A stretch of 64,000 nucleotides of DNA from assembly GCF_900129005.1 (NCBI RefSeq), contig NZ_FQUN01000016.1, positions 62,001-126,000 on the forward strand, in the 5' to 3' direction. Positions 39,816 through 49,012 of this stretch are shown here, piece after piece (the first letter of the stretch is position 1; every line of letters starts with the position of its first letter). The translations under genes were made by a program, and so were the position numbers. The notes under the pieces were generated by a model. That model did no database searches. It was not told where the DNA came from and saw only the letters and a list, made by a program, of their open reading frames with translations. Source of the stretch: Leeuwenhoekiella marinoflava DSM 3653. Its GTDB lineage: Bacteria > Bacteroidota > Bacteroidia > Flavobacteriales > Flavobacteriaceae.

Positions 39816-39824
39816 TAAGTAACA

Positions 39825-40247
39825 ATGGCAAAGCAAAACACTAAAGGTGGAGGAAAAAACGCTAAAGCTGGTAAAGGAACCAAAAAGCGTAAAGTAATTG
39901 TTGAGTCTGTAGGTGAAGCGCATATCGCTGCATCTTTCAACAACATATTGATTTCTTTGACTAATAAGAAAGGTGATGTTGTTTCTTGGTCTTCAGCCGG
40001 TAAAATGGGTTTTAGAGGTTCTAAGAAAAATACACCTTATGCTGCACAATTAGCTGCAGAAGATGCTAGTAAAGTAGCTCACGAAGCTGGTTTACGCAAA
40101 GTAAAGGTGTATGTGAAAGGACCTGGTAATGGTCGCGAATCTGCAATACGTTCTATCCATAACAGTGGTATCGAAGTAACTGAAATTATTGATGTTACTC
40201 CATTACCTCACAACGGATGTCGTCCTCCTAAAAGAAGAAGAGTTTAA
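39825..40247 (+). CDS. rpsK: Ribosomal protein S11
   Basis: 140 residues, slightly longer than E. coli because of a G/K-rich N-terminus. [20 protein letters not shown] and [16 protein letters not shown] at the end are typical. It is followed by an 87-nt structured gap. Confidence 0.98.
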   Translation: MAKQNTKGGGKNAKAGKGTKKRKVIVESVGEAHIAASFNNILISLTNKKGDVVSWSSAGKMGFRGSKKNTPYAAQLAAEDASKVAHEAGLRKVKVYVKGPGNGRESAIRSIHNSGIEVTEIIDVTPLPHNGCRPPKRRRV

Positions 40248-40268
40248 TTAATTTTTTTTATATCAATC

Positions 40269-40318
40269 GGGGAGTATTGATTTTGCGAAGGACTAGACCT
40301 TAATTCCTTAATCACCCC
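40269..40318 (+). promoter_or_regulatory. Structured spacer upstream of rpsD, candidate S4 autoregulatory site
   Basis: GGGG (40269-40272) pairs with CCCC (40315-40318), and after a 5-nt bulge TGATT pairs with AATCA, giving a 9-bp closing stem. Inside, AAGGA near 40288 can pair with TCCTT near 40306, or AAGG with CCTT near 40298. The 87-nt gap is by far the widest of the alpha set and ends 16 nt before the gene for S4, the known repressor of this operon in E. coli (and of its own gene in Bacillus). The S4 link is inferred. Confidence 0.5.
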
Positions 40319-40334
40319 ACTAATAATCATTATA

Positions 40335-40940
40335 ATGGCAAGATATACCGGTCCTAAGACTAAAATTGCTCGTAAATTTGGTGAAGCAATTTTTGGAGAT
40401 GACAAATCTTTTGAAAAAAGAAACTACCCTCCGGGTCAACACGGAAACAACAGACGTCGTGGTAAAAAGTCTGAATATGCTATACAGCTTCAAGAGAAGC
40501 AAAAAGCAAAATATACTTATGGAATTTTAGAAAATCAATTCCGAAATATGTTTGAAAAAGCAACACGTGCAACAGGAATTACTGGGGTTGTATTATTACA
40601 ACTTTGTGAGTCTCGTTTAGATAACGTTGTTTTTAGAATGGGTATCGCTCCGTCAAGAAGAGCATCTCGTCAATTTGTTTCGCACAGACACATCACTGTT
40701 AATGGTGAGTTAGTGAATATCCCATCTTATCAAATTAAGCCTGGAGATGTTATTGCTGTACGTGAAAAGTCTAAATCTTTAACTGCGATCCAAGATTCTC
40801 TTGCTAATGCAAGCCACGTATATGAGTGGATTACTTGGAACAACGATTCAAAACAAGGTACTTTCGTTTCTATACCTGAGCGTATTCAGATTCCAGAAAA
40901 TATCAATGAGCAGTTCATTGTAGAATTGTACTCTAAATAA
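40335..40940 (+). CDS. rpsD: Ribosomal protein S4
   Basis: 201 residues. [20 protein letters not shown] at the N-terminus and the S4 RNA-binding domain [20 protein letters not shown] are typical. The N-terminal region has none of the four zinc cysteines found in some S4 proteins. Primary 30S assembly protein and operon repressor in several phyla. Confidence 0.98.
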   Translation: MARYTGPKTKIARKFGEAIFGDDKSFEKRNYPPGQHGNNRRRGKKSEYAIQLQEKQKAKYTYGILENQFRNMFEKATRATGITGVVLLQLCESRLDNVVFRMGIAPSRRASRQFVSHRHITVNGELVNIPSYQIKPGDVIAVREKSKSLTAIQDSLANASHVYEWITWNNDSKQGTFVSIPERIQIPENINEQFIVELYSK

Positions 40941-40966
40941 TAATAACAACTCTTAGAAAACACAAT

Positions 40967-41959
40967 ATGGCATTACTAAATTTCCAGAAGCCTGATAAGG
41001 TCATAATGATTGACTCTACTGACTTTGAAGGTAAGTTTGAATTCAGACCTTTAGAGCCAGGTTATGGTTTAACTGTGGGTAACGCGTTACGTAGAGTATT
41101 GCTTTCTTCTTTAGAAGGTTTTGCAATTACTTCAGTACGTGTTGAAGGAGTTGACCATGAGTTTTCAACTATTGCAGGAGTTGTAGAAGACTTTACAGAG
41201 ATCATTCTAAATCTTAAACAAGTACGTTTTAAAAGACAAATTGACGAGATTGACAATGAGACGGTAACTATTTCGGTTTCTGATAAAGAACAATTAACAG
41301 CTGGAGATTTTCAGAAATTTATTTCTGGTTTCCAAATTCTTAATCCAGACTTGGTAATTGCCAATATGGAGAAGAAGGTTAATATCAATATGGAGATCAC
41401 GGTAGAAAAAGGTCGTGGTTATGTTCCTGCGGAAGAGAACAAAAAGCAAAATGCACCAGTAGGGACTATTTTTACAGATTCAATTTATACTCCAATAAAG
41501 AATGTGAAGTATAGCATTGAAAACTATCGTGTTGAGCAAAAAACTGATTATGAAAAATTAGTTTTTGAAATCATTACTGATGGTTCTATTCATCCTAAAG
41601 ATGCATTAACTGAGGCTGCAAAAACTTTGATTCACCACTTTATGTTGTTCTCTGATGAGCGTATCACCCTTGAGGCTGATGAAATTGCTCAAACTGAGAC
41701 CTATGATGAGGAGTCATTACATATGCGTCAATTGCTTAAGACTAAATTAGTAGATATGGATCTTTCGGTTCGTGCTCTTAACTGTCTTAAGGCTGCAGAA
41801 GTAGAAACTTTAGGAGACTTGGTTTCTTACAATAAGAATGATTTGATGAAGTTCCGTAACTTCGGTAAAAAATCTCTTACAGAGCTAGAAGAATTAGTGA
41901 ATGTAAAAGGTTTAAATTTCGGAATGGATCTATCAAAATATAAATTAGATAAAGACTAG
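40967..41959 (+). CDS. rpoA: RNA polymerase alpha subunit
   Basis: 330 residues. The N-terminal dimerisation domain (about residues 1-230) contains [20 protein letters not shown]. After a flexible linker the C-terminal domain (about 250-320) has [17 protein letters not shown] and [16 protein letters not shown], the helix-hairpin-helix that contacts UP elements and activators. Confidence 0.98.
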   Translation: MALLNFQKPDKVIMIDSTDFEGKFEFRPLEPGYGLTVGNALRRVLLSSLEGFAITSVRVEGVDHEFSTIAGVVEDFTEIILNLKQVRFKRQIDEIDNETVTISVSDKEQLTAGDFQKFISGFQILNPDLVIANMEKKVNINMEITVEKGRGYVPAEENKKQNAPVGTIFTDSIYTPIKNVKYSIENYRVEQKTDYEKLVFEIITDGSIHPKDALTEAAKTLIHHFMLFSDERITLEADEIAQTETYDEESLHMRQLLKTKLVDMDLSVRALNCLKAAEVETLGDLVSYNKNDLMKFRNFGKKSLTELEELVNVKGLNFGMDLSKYKLDKD

Positions 41960-41973
41960 TAATACTCCATAGT

Positions 41974-41998
41974 TTGCTCCTCAAAAAGGGTTGAGCAA
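41974..41998 (+). promoter_or_regulatory. Small hairpin between rpoA and rplQ
   Basis: TTGCTC (41974-41979) pairs with GAGCAA (41993-41998); an alternative inner pairing CTCAA/TTGAG uses the same bases. The 65-nt gap is moderately wide for this operon. There is no U-run. Confidence 0.35.
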
Positions 41999-42024
41999 GA
42001 TGGATGTTAAAATTTTAAAATGTC

Positions 42025-42504
42025 ATGAGACACGGAAAAAAGAATAATCATTTAGGACGTCAAACAGCACATAGAAAGTCTATGTTAGCTAATATGGCTT
42101 GTTCACTAATAGAGCATAAGCGTATCAATACAACTGTTGCAAAAGCAAAAGCGCTTAAGCAGTTTGTTGAGCCTTTAGTAACAAAATCTAAAGAAGATAC
42201 TACTCACAATCGTCGTATTGTTATGAGTAAACTGCGTCAAAAAGATGCAGTTGCAGAACTCTTTAGAGATGTTGCTGTAAAAGTAGGTGACCGTCCAGGT
42301 GGTTATACTAGAATTATCAAATTAGGAAATCGTCTAGGTGATAATGCTGATATGGCAATGATTGAATTGGTTGATTACAATGAGATTTACAACTTAGGTA
42401 AAACGAAGAAAAAATCGACTCGTAGAGCAGGTAAAAAAGCTCCTGCAGCTGTAACAACTGAAGCTCCTGCTAAAGAAGTAAAAACAAATGACGAAGAAGA
42501 ATAA
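42025..42504 (+). CDS. rplQ: Ribosomal protein L17
   Basis: 159 residues. [20 protein letters not shown] is diagnostic. The C-terminus carries about 35 extra residues rich in K, A, T and E ([20 protein letters not shown] and onward) compared with the E. coli protein, an extension usual in this phylum. Last gene of the ribosomal run, closed by a strong terminator. Confidence 0.97.
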   Translation: MRHGKKNNHLGRQTAHRKSMLANMACSLIEHKRINTTVAKAKALKQFVEPLVTKSKEDTTHNRRIVMSKLRQKDAVAELFRDVAVKVGDRPGGYTRIIKLGNRLGDNADMAMIELVDYNEIYNLGKTKKKSTRRAGKKAPAAVTTEAPAKEVKTNDEEE

Positions 42505-42528
42505 AAGCATATTTGTTTTTTAACTTTT

Positions 42529-42564
42529 AAAAAAGGATAAGCCCTAGGGCTTATCCTTTTTTTT
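42529..42564 (+). terminator. Terminator of the ribosomal operon
   Basis: A palindrome with arms AAAAAAGGATAAGCCCT and its complement (42529-42562) followed by further T residues to 42564. It ends the roughly 17-kb transcript begun at rpsL. Confidence 0.93.
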
Positions 42565-42569
42565 ATAAT

Positions 42570-42577
42570 TATTTTTG
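42570..42577 (+). promoter_or_regulatory. Putative -7 element for carA
   Basis: TATTTTTG matches TAnnTTTG exactly, just downstream of the terminator T-run and 30 nt before the carA ATG at 42608. The -33 region falls inside the terminator stem and shows no clear TTG. Confidence 0.5.
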
Positions 42578-42607
42578 CAACAAATTATAAGTTATAGAAT
42601 CTACCTT

Positions 42608-43720
42608 ATGAAATACCAAACCAATAGAAAAGCAATTTTACTTTTAGCTGATGGAACTATATTCTACGGGAAATCTGTAGGTAATAAAGAAGGAACTGCT
42701 TTTGGAGAAGTTTGTTTTAATACCGGAATGACCGGTTATCAAGAAATTTTCACAGATCCTTCATATTTTGGTCAACTTATGGTGACTACAAACGCTCATA
42801 TAGGTAACTATGGAGGTAATAATGAAGAGACAGAATCTGATACTGTAAAAATTTCAGGTCTGATTTGTAAAAATTTCAGTTATAATTACTCAAGAATTCG
42901 TGTAGATGAATCTTTAGAGGAGTTTCTTAATAAGAATAATCTTTTTGTAATTTCAGATGTTGATACGCGAGCTCTTGTTGCATACATAAGAGATAACGGC
43001 GCTATGAACGCTGTGATTTCAACAGATGTTGAAAACGTAGAAGGTCTTAAAGAGCAATTAGTTTCTGTACCAAATATGCACGGTCTTGAATTAGCTTCTA
43101 AAGTCTCTACTCAAGAGCCTTATTATTTCGGAAATGAAGATGCTAGTTTTAAAGTAGCAGCGATAGATCTTGGAATTAAGAAGAATATATTACGAAATAT
43201 GGCTAAGCGTGATATGTATATTAAAGTATTCCCGTATAATGCTTCTTTTGAGGAGATGAAAGCCTGGAATCCTGATGGCTTCTTTTTATCTAATGGTCCT
43301 GGAGATCCAGAACCTTTGCACGAAGTTATAGAAACTACAAAACAAATATTAGATGCTGATATCCCATTGTTCGGTATATGTTTAGGGCATCAGATTATCG
43401 CTCTAGCAAACGGAATTAGTACGTTTAAAATGCACCATGGTCACAGAGGGATTAATCATCCTGTTTTAAACCACGGTACAGGAAAAGGAGAGATCACCTC
43501 TCAAAACCATGGTTTTGCTGTTAATTATGAAGAAGCAAGTCAGAATCCAAATATAGAAGTAACACATAAGCACCTTAATGATCAAACTGTAATGGGGCTT
43601 AAGATGAAAAATAAAAACTGTTTTTCTGTTCAATATCACCCAGAAGCTGGTCCTGGACCAAACGACGCTACATACTTATTTGACGAGTTTGTTCAGCGTA
43701 TGAGTAAAGAAACTGTATAA
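42608..43720 (+). CDS. carA: Carbamoyl-phosphate synthase small subunit
   Basis: 370 residues from the ATG at 42608 (MKYQTNRKAILLLADG); the frame extends upstream to a TTG, which would fall next to the -7 box. The N-terminal domain has GTAFGEVCFNTGMTGYQEI. The glutamine amidotransferase domain has the nucleophile in PLFGICLGHQII (about residues 255-266) and the histidine and glutamate in QYHPEAGPGPND. It supplies ammonia from glutamine to CarB for arginine and pyrimidine synthesis. carB is not in the window. Confidence 0.97.
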   Translation: MKYQTNRKAILLLADGTIFYGKSVGNKEGTAFGEVCFNTGMTGYQEIFTDPSYFGQLMVTTNAHIGNYGGNNEETESDTVKISGLICKNFSYNYSRIRVDESLEEFLNKNNLFVISDVDTRALVAYIRDNGAMNAVISTDVENVEGLKEQLVSVPNMHGLELASKVSTQEPYYFGNEDASFKVAAIDLGIKKNILRNMAKRDMYIKVFPYNASFEEMKAWNPDGFFLSNGPGDPEPLHEVIETTKQILDADIPLFGICLGHQIIALANGISTFKMHHGHRGINHPVLNHGTGKGEITSQNHGFAVNYEEASQNPNIEVTHKHLNDQTVMGLKMKNKNCFSVQYHPEAGPGPNDATYLFDEFVQRMSKETV

Positions 43721-43723
43721 AGA

Positions 43724-43755
43724 AAAAATCCCGACAAGTAGTCGGGATTTTTTTG
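43724..43755 (+). terminator. Terminator after carA
   Basis: AAAAATCCCGAC (43724-43735) pairs with GTCGGGATTTTT (43741-43752) around AAGTA, followed by more T. It lies 3 nt after the carA stop. Confidence 0.93.
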
Positions 43756-43846
43756 TGTAAATTCTAATCTATTTCAATGAATTTGTTGAATTCGTTTCTG
43801 TGATTTAATTAAAGGGTAGATATATGTTTTAAATAATCATTAAAAT

Positions 43847-43860
43847 CCTCCAAAAGGAGG
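43847..43860 (+). promoter_or_regulatory. Small hairpin upstream of eno
   Basis: CCTCC, AAAA, GGAGG: a compact 5-bp GC-rich stem in the 178-nt region between the carA terminator and eno. No U-run follows and no clear promoter box was found, so its role is unknown. Confidence 0.35.
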
Positions 43861-43917
43861 TTGGCTTCCTTATAAATAGTCAAGTATTCCTTATATTGCG
43901 GGAGCTAAATGAACTAA

Positions 43918-45222
<1,305 letters not shown>

Positions 45223-45243
45223 GGTTTCATTATGGATTTTTTC

Positions 45244-45271
45244 AAAAGGCATTGAATTCAATGCCTTTTTT
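45244..45271 (+). terminator. Terminator after eno
   Basis: A 26-nt palindrome with arms AAAAGGCATTGAA and its complement (45244-45269), followed by TT. It begins 22 nt after the eno stop. Confidence 0.9.
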
Positions 45272-45439
45272 TGTGGTCAATCTTTAAGTAGAATGCAATT
45301 CTTCATTAATTATATTTTACTTGTATAATAATATTTAAAAGTAATATTTTAACGATTAAGTGTTTAAATTGTCTCTTTTATTTATTATTGGTAAGAAAAA
45401 AACTATTAATTTAGCTTGAAAATTAAAAAGGTTTTACCA

Positions 45440-45501
45440 AGCTTCAAATTAGATTGTTAACCTAACGAAATCTAATTTAAAAGATTTGAAAATTTGAAGT
45501 T
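45440..45501 (+). promoter_or_regulatory. Mutually exclusive hairpins, switch-like element
   Basis: AAATTAGATT (45446-45455) can pair with AATCTAATTT (45469-45478), 10 bp. Alternatively AGCTTCAAATT (45440-45450) can pair with AATTTGAAGTT (45491-45501), 11 bp with one G-U. The two pairings share bases 45446-45450 and so compete. The second pairing uses the first copy of the 15-nt repeat and lies directly before a terminator hairpin. Confidence 0.5.
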
Positions 45502-45507
45502 GGGTGA
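45493..45507 (+). repeat. 15-nt direct repeat, copy 1
   Basis: TTTGAAGTTGGGTGA, identical to copy 2 at 45568-45582 (75 nt apart). It is placed directly in front of a hairpin with a U-run. Confidence 0.85.
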
Positions 45508-45545
45508 AAGAGCGATTCTGAAATTAGTATGTATCGCTCTTTTTT
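45508..45545 (+). terminator. Hairpin terminator 1 of the tandem unit
   Basis: AAGAGCGAT (45508-45516) pairs with ATCGCTCTT (45533-45541) over a 16-nt loop, followed by T residues to 45545. Confidence 0.8.
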
Positions 45546-45567
45546 GTCCAAACTATGATATCTAAGT

Positions 45568-45582
45568 TTTGAAGTTGGGTGA
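45568..45582 (+). repeat. 15-nt direct repeat, copy 2
   Basis: TTTGAAGTTGGGTGA, identical to 45493-45507 and again directly in front of a terminator hairpin of different sequence. Confidence 0.85.
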
Positions 45583-45617
45583 GGGGTGACATGCTGCTAA
45601 GTATGCACCCCTTTTTT
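45582..45617 (+). terminator. Hairpin terminator 2 of the tandem unit
   Basis: AGGGGTG (45582-45588) pairs with CACCCCT (45606-45612); CAT/ATG inside extends the stem after a one-base bulge. Six T residues follow (45612-45617). Confidence 0.8.
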
Positions 45618-45728
45618 ATTTGCTTTTTTTTAACCTTGCTAAAGGCTTAATTCCTTTATAAATTCCTTTGTATTTCGTAATTTAGCAACTCTTGAAAATT
45701 TTGATAATCAGCTAAAACATATTTAAAA

Positions 45729-47015
45729 ATGGCAGATAATGCTAAATTAATAATAGGTGAGAAATCCTACGAATTTCCTATAGTTACAGGTACTGAAAAT
45801 GAAAGTGCAATCGATATCGCCAGTTTACGAGCAGTAACTGGTGGATTAACCACAATTGACCCTGGTTTTAAAAATACCGGAAGTTGTGAGAGTGCAATTA
45901 CTTTCTTAAATGGAGAAGAAGGAATTTTGAGGTATAGAGGATATTCTATTGAGGATTTAGCTGAAAAGGCTTCATTTTTAGAGGTGGTTTATCTATTAAT
46001 CTTTGGAGAATTACCTACCGAAGATCAATTAACGAAATTCCATAATGATATAAAAGAAGAGAATCACGTTGATGAAGATGTAAAGAAAATTTTAAATGGT
46101 TTTCCTAAATCGGCTCACCCTATGGGCGTCTTAGCATCTTTGACATCAGCCTTAACAGCATTTAATCCAGGTGCTGTAAATGTAGATTCTGAAGAAGATA
46201 TGTACGCAGCTATTGTTAAGCTTTTAGGTAAGTTTCCTGTTCTCGTAGCTTGGACAATGCGTACAAAAATGAGTAAGCCTCTTGACTATGGGGATGATAG
46301 CTTAGATTATGTAGAGAATTTACATAAAATGATGTTCTCTAAGCCTAACAGTGAATATAAGGTTGACAAGGCGATAATTGATGCCATTGATAAGCTTTTG
46401 ATTCTACACGCTGATCACGAGCAAAACTGTTCTACTTCAACAGTACGGATTGTAGGTTCTTCACACGCCGGATTATTTGCTTCAATTTCTGCAGGTATTT
46501 CTGCATTGTGGGGTCCTCTTCACGGTGGTGCTAACCAAGCAGTGATAGAAATGCTTGAAGCGATTAAAGCTGACGGTGGTGATACTAAAAAATATATGGC
46601 AAAGGCTAAGGATAAAGAAGATCCTTTCCGTTTAATGGGCTTTGGTCATAGAGTTTATAAAAACTTTGATCCTCGCGCTAAAATCATTAAAAAAGCTGCA
46701 GACGAAGTTTTAGAACAACTAGGTGTAGAAGATGAAGTTTTAGCTATTGCTAAAGGATTAGAAAAAGAAGCTTTAGAAGACGATTATTTCGTGAAACGTA
46801 AACTATATCCTAACGTAGATTTCTATTCAGGAATTATTTATAGAGCATTAGGTATTCCGGTAGAAATGTTTACCGTGATGTTTGCTATGGGACGTGTACC
46901 AGGATGGATTGCTCAGTGGCGTGAAATGCGTTTACGCAAAGAGCCTATAGGAAGACCTCGTCAGGTTTATATTGGAGAGACTTTAAGAGCCTTTAAACCT
47001 ATGGAAGAAAGATAG
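45729..47015 (+). CDS. gltA: Citrate synthase
   Basis: 428 residues. First step of the TCA cycle, oxaloacetate plus acetyl-CoA to citrate. ILRYRGYSIEDLAEKASFLE near residue 60, the active-site histidines in LILHADHEQNCSTSTVR and ALWGPLHGGANQAVIE, and GFGHRVYKNFDPRAKIIKKA with the catalytic region are present. The form is the long Gram-negative (hexameric type) enzyme. Upstream lies the unusual repeat/terminator region. Confidence 0.97.
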   Translation: MADNAKLIIGEKSYEFPIVTGTENESAIDIASLRAVTGGLTTIDPGFKNTGSCESAITFLNGEEGILRYRGYSIEDLAEKASFLEVVYLLIFGELPTEDQLTKFHNDIKEENHVDEDVKKILNGFPKSAHPMGVLASLTSALTAFNPGAVNVDSEEDMYAAIVKLLGKFPVLVAWTMRTKMSKPLDYGDDSLDYVENLHKMMFSKPNSEYKVDKAIIDAIDKLLILHADHEQNCSTSTVRIVGSSHAGLFASISAGISALWGPLHGGANQAVIEMLEAIKADGGDTKKYMAKAKDKEDPFRLMGFGHRVYKNFDPRAKIIKKAADEVLEQLGVEDEVLAIAKGLEKEALEDDYFVKRKLYPNVDFYSGIIYRALGIPVEMFTVMFAMGRVPGWIAQWREMRLRKEPIGRPRQVYIGETLRAFKPMEER

Positions 47016-47038
47016 AAATCCTAAAGATTTTAAATAAT

Positions 47039-47083
47039 AAAGCGGGTTTTTGGCAATAGTTCAAAAACCCGCTTTATGTTTTT
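47039..47083 (+). terminator. Terminator after gltA
   Basis: AAAGCGGGTTTTTG (47039-47052) pairs perfectly with CAAAAACCCGCTTT (47062-47075); a T-run follows at 47079-47083. Confidence 0.93.
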
Positions 47084-47090
47084 ATATTTG
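47083..47090 (+). promoter_or_regulatory. Putative -7 element for the DDAH-like gene
   Basis: TATATTTG fits TAnnTTTG and ends 17 nt before the ATG at 47108. The corresponding -33 position falls within the gltA terminator and has no clear TTG. Confidence 0.5.
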
Positions 47091-47107
47091 CGATAACTTC
47101 AATTTTT

Positions 47108-48022
47108 ATGATAAAGCTGAATATTAACGATGAGACCTCACGACTTCGGTCTGTGATTTTAGGAATAGCAAAAACTAACGGCGGTATTCCTGCTGTAGAA
47201 GAGGCTTATGATCCTAAATCTTTATTACACATCAAGGCAAATACTTATCCCAAAGAAGAGGATATGATTGTAGAGATGGAAGCAGTTGAAGCAGTTTTTA
47301 ATAAATATGGTGTTCAGGTTTTCAGACCAAAATTGATTGAAAATTACAATCAGATTTTTACGAGAGATATTGGTTTTGTTATTGATGATATTTTTATAAA
47401 AGCCAATATATTACCAGATCGTGAGCAGGAAATTGAAGCGATAGAGCACGTGCTGACTCAGATTGATCCGGAAAAAATTATAAGATTTCCTGAAGAAGCG
47501 CATATAGAAGGAGGCGATGTGATGCCTTTTGGGAATTACATTTTTGTGGGTGTTTACCGCGGTTCTGATTATTCTGATTATATAATTGCGCGTACAAATA
47601 TGTTAGCAGTAGAGCATCTTCAGCAAGCATTTCCAGAAAAACAGGTGAAATCTTTCAATTTGAGAAAATCGAATACAAATCCGTATGAAAATGCTTTGCA
47701 TTTAGATTGCTGTTTTCAGCCGGTAGGAAATAAATATGCTATTCTGCATAAAAATGGTTTTCTTGAAGAAGAAGAATATCAATGGCTTGTAGATCATTTT
47801 GGTTCTGAAAATATTTTTGAGATCACTTCAGAAGAGATGTTTAGTATGAATTCTAATATCTTTTCCATTTCGCCTGATGTTGTGATTTCTGAAAGAAATT
47901 TTACGCGTTTAAATACGTGGTTGCGAAGTAAAGGAATTACTGTAGAAGAAGTACCTTATGCTGAAATCTCAAAGCAAGAAGGCTTATTGCGTTGCAGTAC
48001 TTTACCGCTTGTACGTGAGTAG
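47108..48022 (+). CDS. Dimethylarginine dimethylaminohydrolase / arginine deiminase family enzyme
   Basis: 304 residues, guanidino-group-modifying fold. FTRDIGFVIDD (about residues 88-98) gives the FxRD motif, HIEGGDVMPFGNYIF (about 137-151) the ExGD substrate-binding motif, ALHLDCCFQ (about 195-203) the catalytic histidine region, and GLLRCSTLPLVRE at the C-terminus the nucleophilic cysteine (about residue 297). Such enzymes cut a guanidino group to citrulline plus an amine or ammonia. The exact substrate (arginine, methylarginine or another) cannot be told. It is followed 54 nt later by the paralogous ctlX, probably in one transcript. Confidence 0.85.
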   Translation: MIKLNINDETSRLRSVILGIAKTNGGIPAVEEAYDPKSLLHIKANTYPKEEDMIVEMEAVEAVFNKYGVQVFRPKLIENYNQIFTRDIGFVIDDIFIKANILPDREQEIEAIEHVLTQIDPEKIIRFPEEAHIEGGDVMPFGNYIFVGVYRGSDYSDYIIARTNMLAVEHLQQAFPEKQVKSFNLRKSNTNPYENALHLDCCFQPVGNKYAILHKNGFLEEEEYQWLVDHFGSENIFEITSEEMFSMNSNIFSISPDVVISERNFTRLNTWLRSKGITVEEVPYAEISKQEGLLRCSTLPLVRE

Positions 48023-48076
48023 TTCAACAATTCAATACTGAAGTTTTTCTTTTCTATTCAATTTCAAAAAATCCTT

Positions 48077-49012
48077 ATGAAACAAGTTACAGATACTGTA
48101 TTGATGGTGCGCCCTGCTGCATTTAGAATGAATGAGCAAACCGCTGTAAATAATTATTTTCAGGAAGATGTTTCCTTAAAAAATGAGGAAATTAACCTTA
48201 AGGCTCAGCAAGAATTTGATGCGTTTGTAGATAAATTAAAAGCTGCTGATGTTGGAGTTTTGGTACTTCAGGATAAAAAAGAACTGGATACACCAGATTC
48301 AATTTTTCCTAATAATTGGGTGAGTACTCACGCAAATGGAGATGTTGGAGTCTACCCTATGTATGCCGAAAACCGAAGGAGAGAGCGCAGGAACGAGTTC
48401 TTTGAGTTGCTTGAAGATTCTGGTTTTGAAATCAAAAATGTTGTTGATTATACTGAGGCAGAGGAGGAAGGTGTCTTCTTAGAAGGAACTGGGAGTATTA
48501 TTTTAGATAGGGAAAATGAAAAAGCGTACTGCGCACTTTCGGCTCGTGCAGATGAAGATTTGTTTGTTGAATTTTGCGAAGACTTTGGGTACCTACCGGT
48601 GATTTTTACAGCATATCAGTCTGTAGCAAGTAAACGTTTGCCTATTTATCACACCAATGTGATGATGTGTATTGCAGAGGAGTTTGCGGTAATTTGTCTG
48701 GAAAGTATAGATGATAAGAAGGAGCGTAAACTTGTTGTTAAACAGTTGAAAGAATCAGGCAAAGAAGTGATAGCAATTTCAGAAAAGCAAATGCATCAGT
48801 TTGCAGGTAATATGCTTCAGGTAAAAAATAATGCTGGAAAAAAGTATTTAGTAATGAGTGCCAGCGCACACAATGCTTTAAAAGAAAACCAGATAGAAGC
48901 TATTACTAAATACTGTGATATTTTAAGCAGTGATCTGGAAACCATCGAAACCTGTGGTGGTGGAAGTGCCCGTTGTATGATGGCGGAGATTTTTCTCCCT
49001 AAAGCCAATTAG
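48077..49012 (+). CDS. ctlX: Citrulline utilization hydrolase CtlX type
   Basis: 311 residues. A second member of the amidinotransferase fold: VLMVRPAAFRMNEQTAVNNY at the start, FPNNWVSTH (about residues 76-84), GVFLEGTGSIILDREN (about 132-147), PIYHTNVMMCIAEEFAV with the histidine, and the nucleophile in TCGGGSARCMMAEIFLPKAN at the end. The family was described from Francisella as releasing ammonia from citrulline to give ornithine. With the DDAH-like gene upstream it could form a two-step route from arginine to ornithine. The stop overlaps the BCCT stop on the other strand within TTAG. Confidence 0.85.
   Translation: MKQVTDTVLMVRPAAFRMNEQTAVNNYFQEDVSLKNEEINLKAQQEFDAFVDKLKAADVGVLVLQDKKELDTPDSIFPNNWVSTHANGDVGVYPMYAENRRRERRNEFFELLEDSGFEIKNVVDYTEAEEEGVFLEGTGSIILDRENEKAYCALSARADEDLFVEFCEDFGYLPVIFTAYQSVASKRLPIYHTNVMMCIAEEFAVICLESIDDKKERKLVVKQLKESGKEVIAISEKQMHQFAGNMLQVKNNAGKKYLVMSASAHNALKENQIEAITKYCDILSSDLETIETCGGGSARCMMAEIFLPKAN

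Larger units (their letters stand above)
45272..45728 (+). other. eno-gltA intergenic region with repeated terminator units
   Basis: This 457-nt stretch has no ORF. From about 45430 to 45617 it contains alternative hairpins, a 15-nt exact direct repeat and two intrinsic-terminator hairpins, listed separately. A weak promoter-like pair (TTG at 45388-45390 and TAATTTAG at 45407-45414) precedes the structure, but its spacer is only 16 nt. The last 100 nt before gltA are AT-rich, with a possible -7 box TAATTTAG near 45678. Confidence 0.6.

Noticed and set aside
45272-45728. A tRNA or known riboswitch in the eno-gltA gap
   Set aside because: No TTCRA loop, cloverleaf or known aptamer core could be found; only terminator-type hairpins are present.
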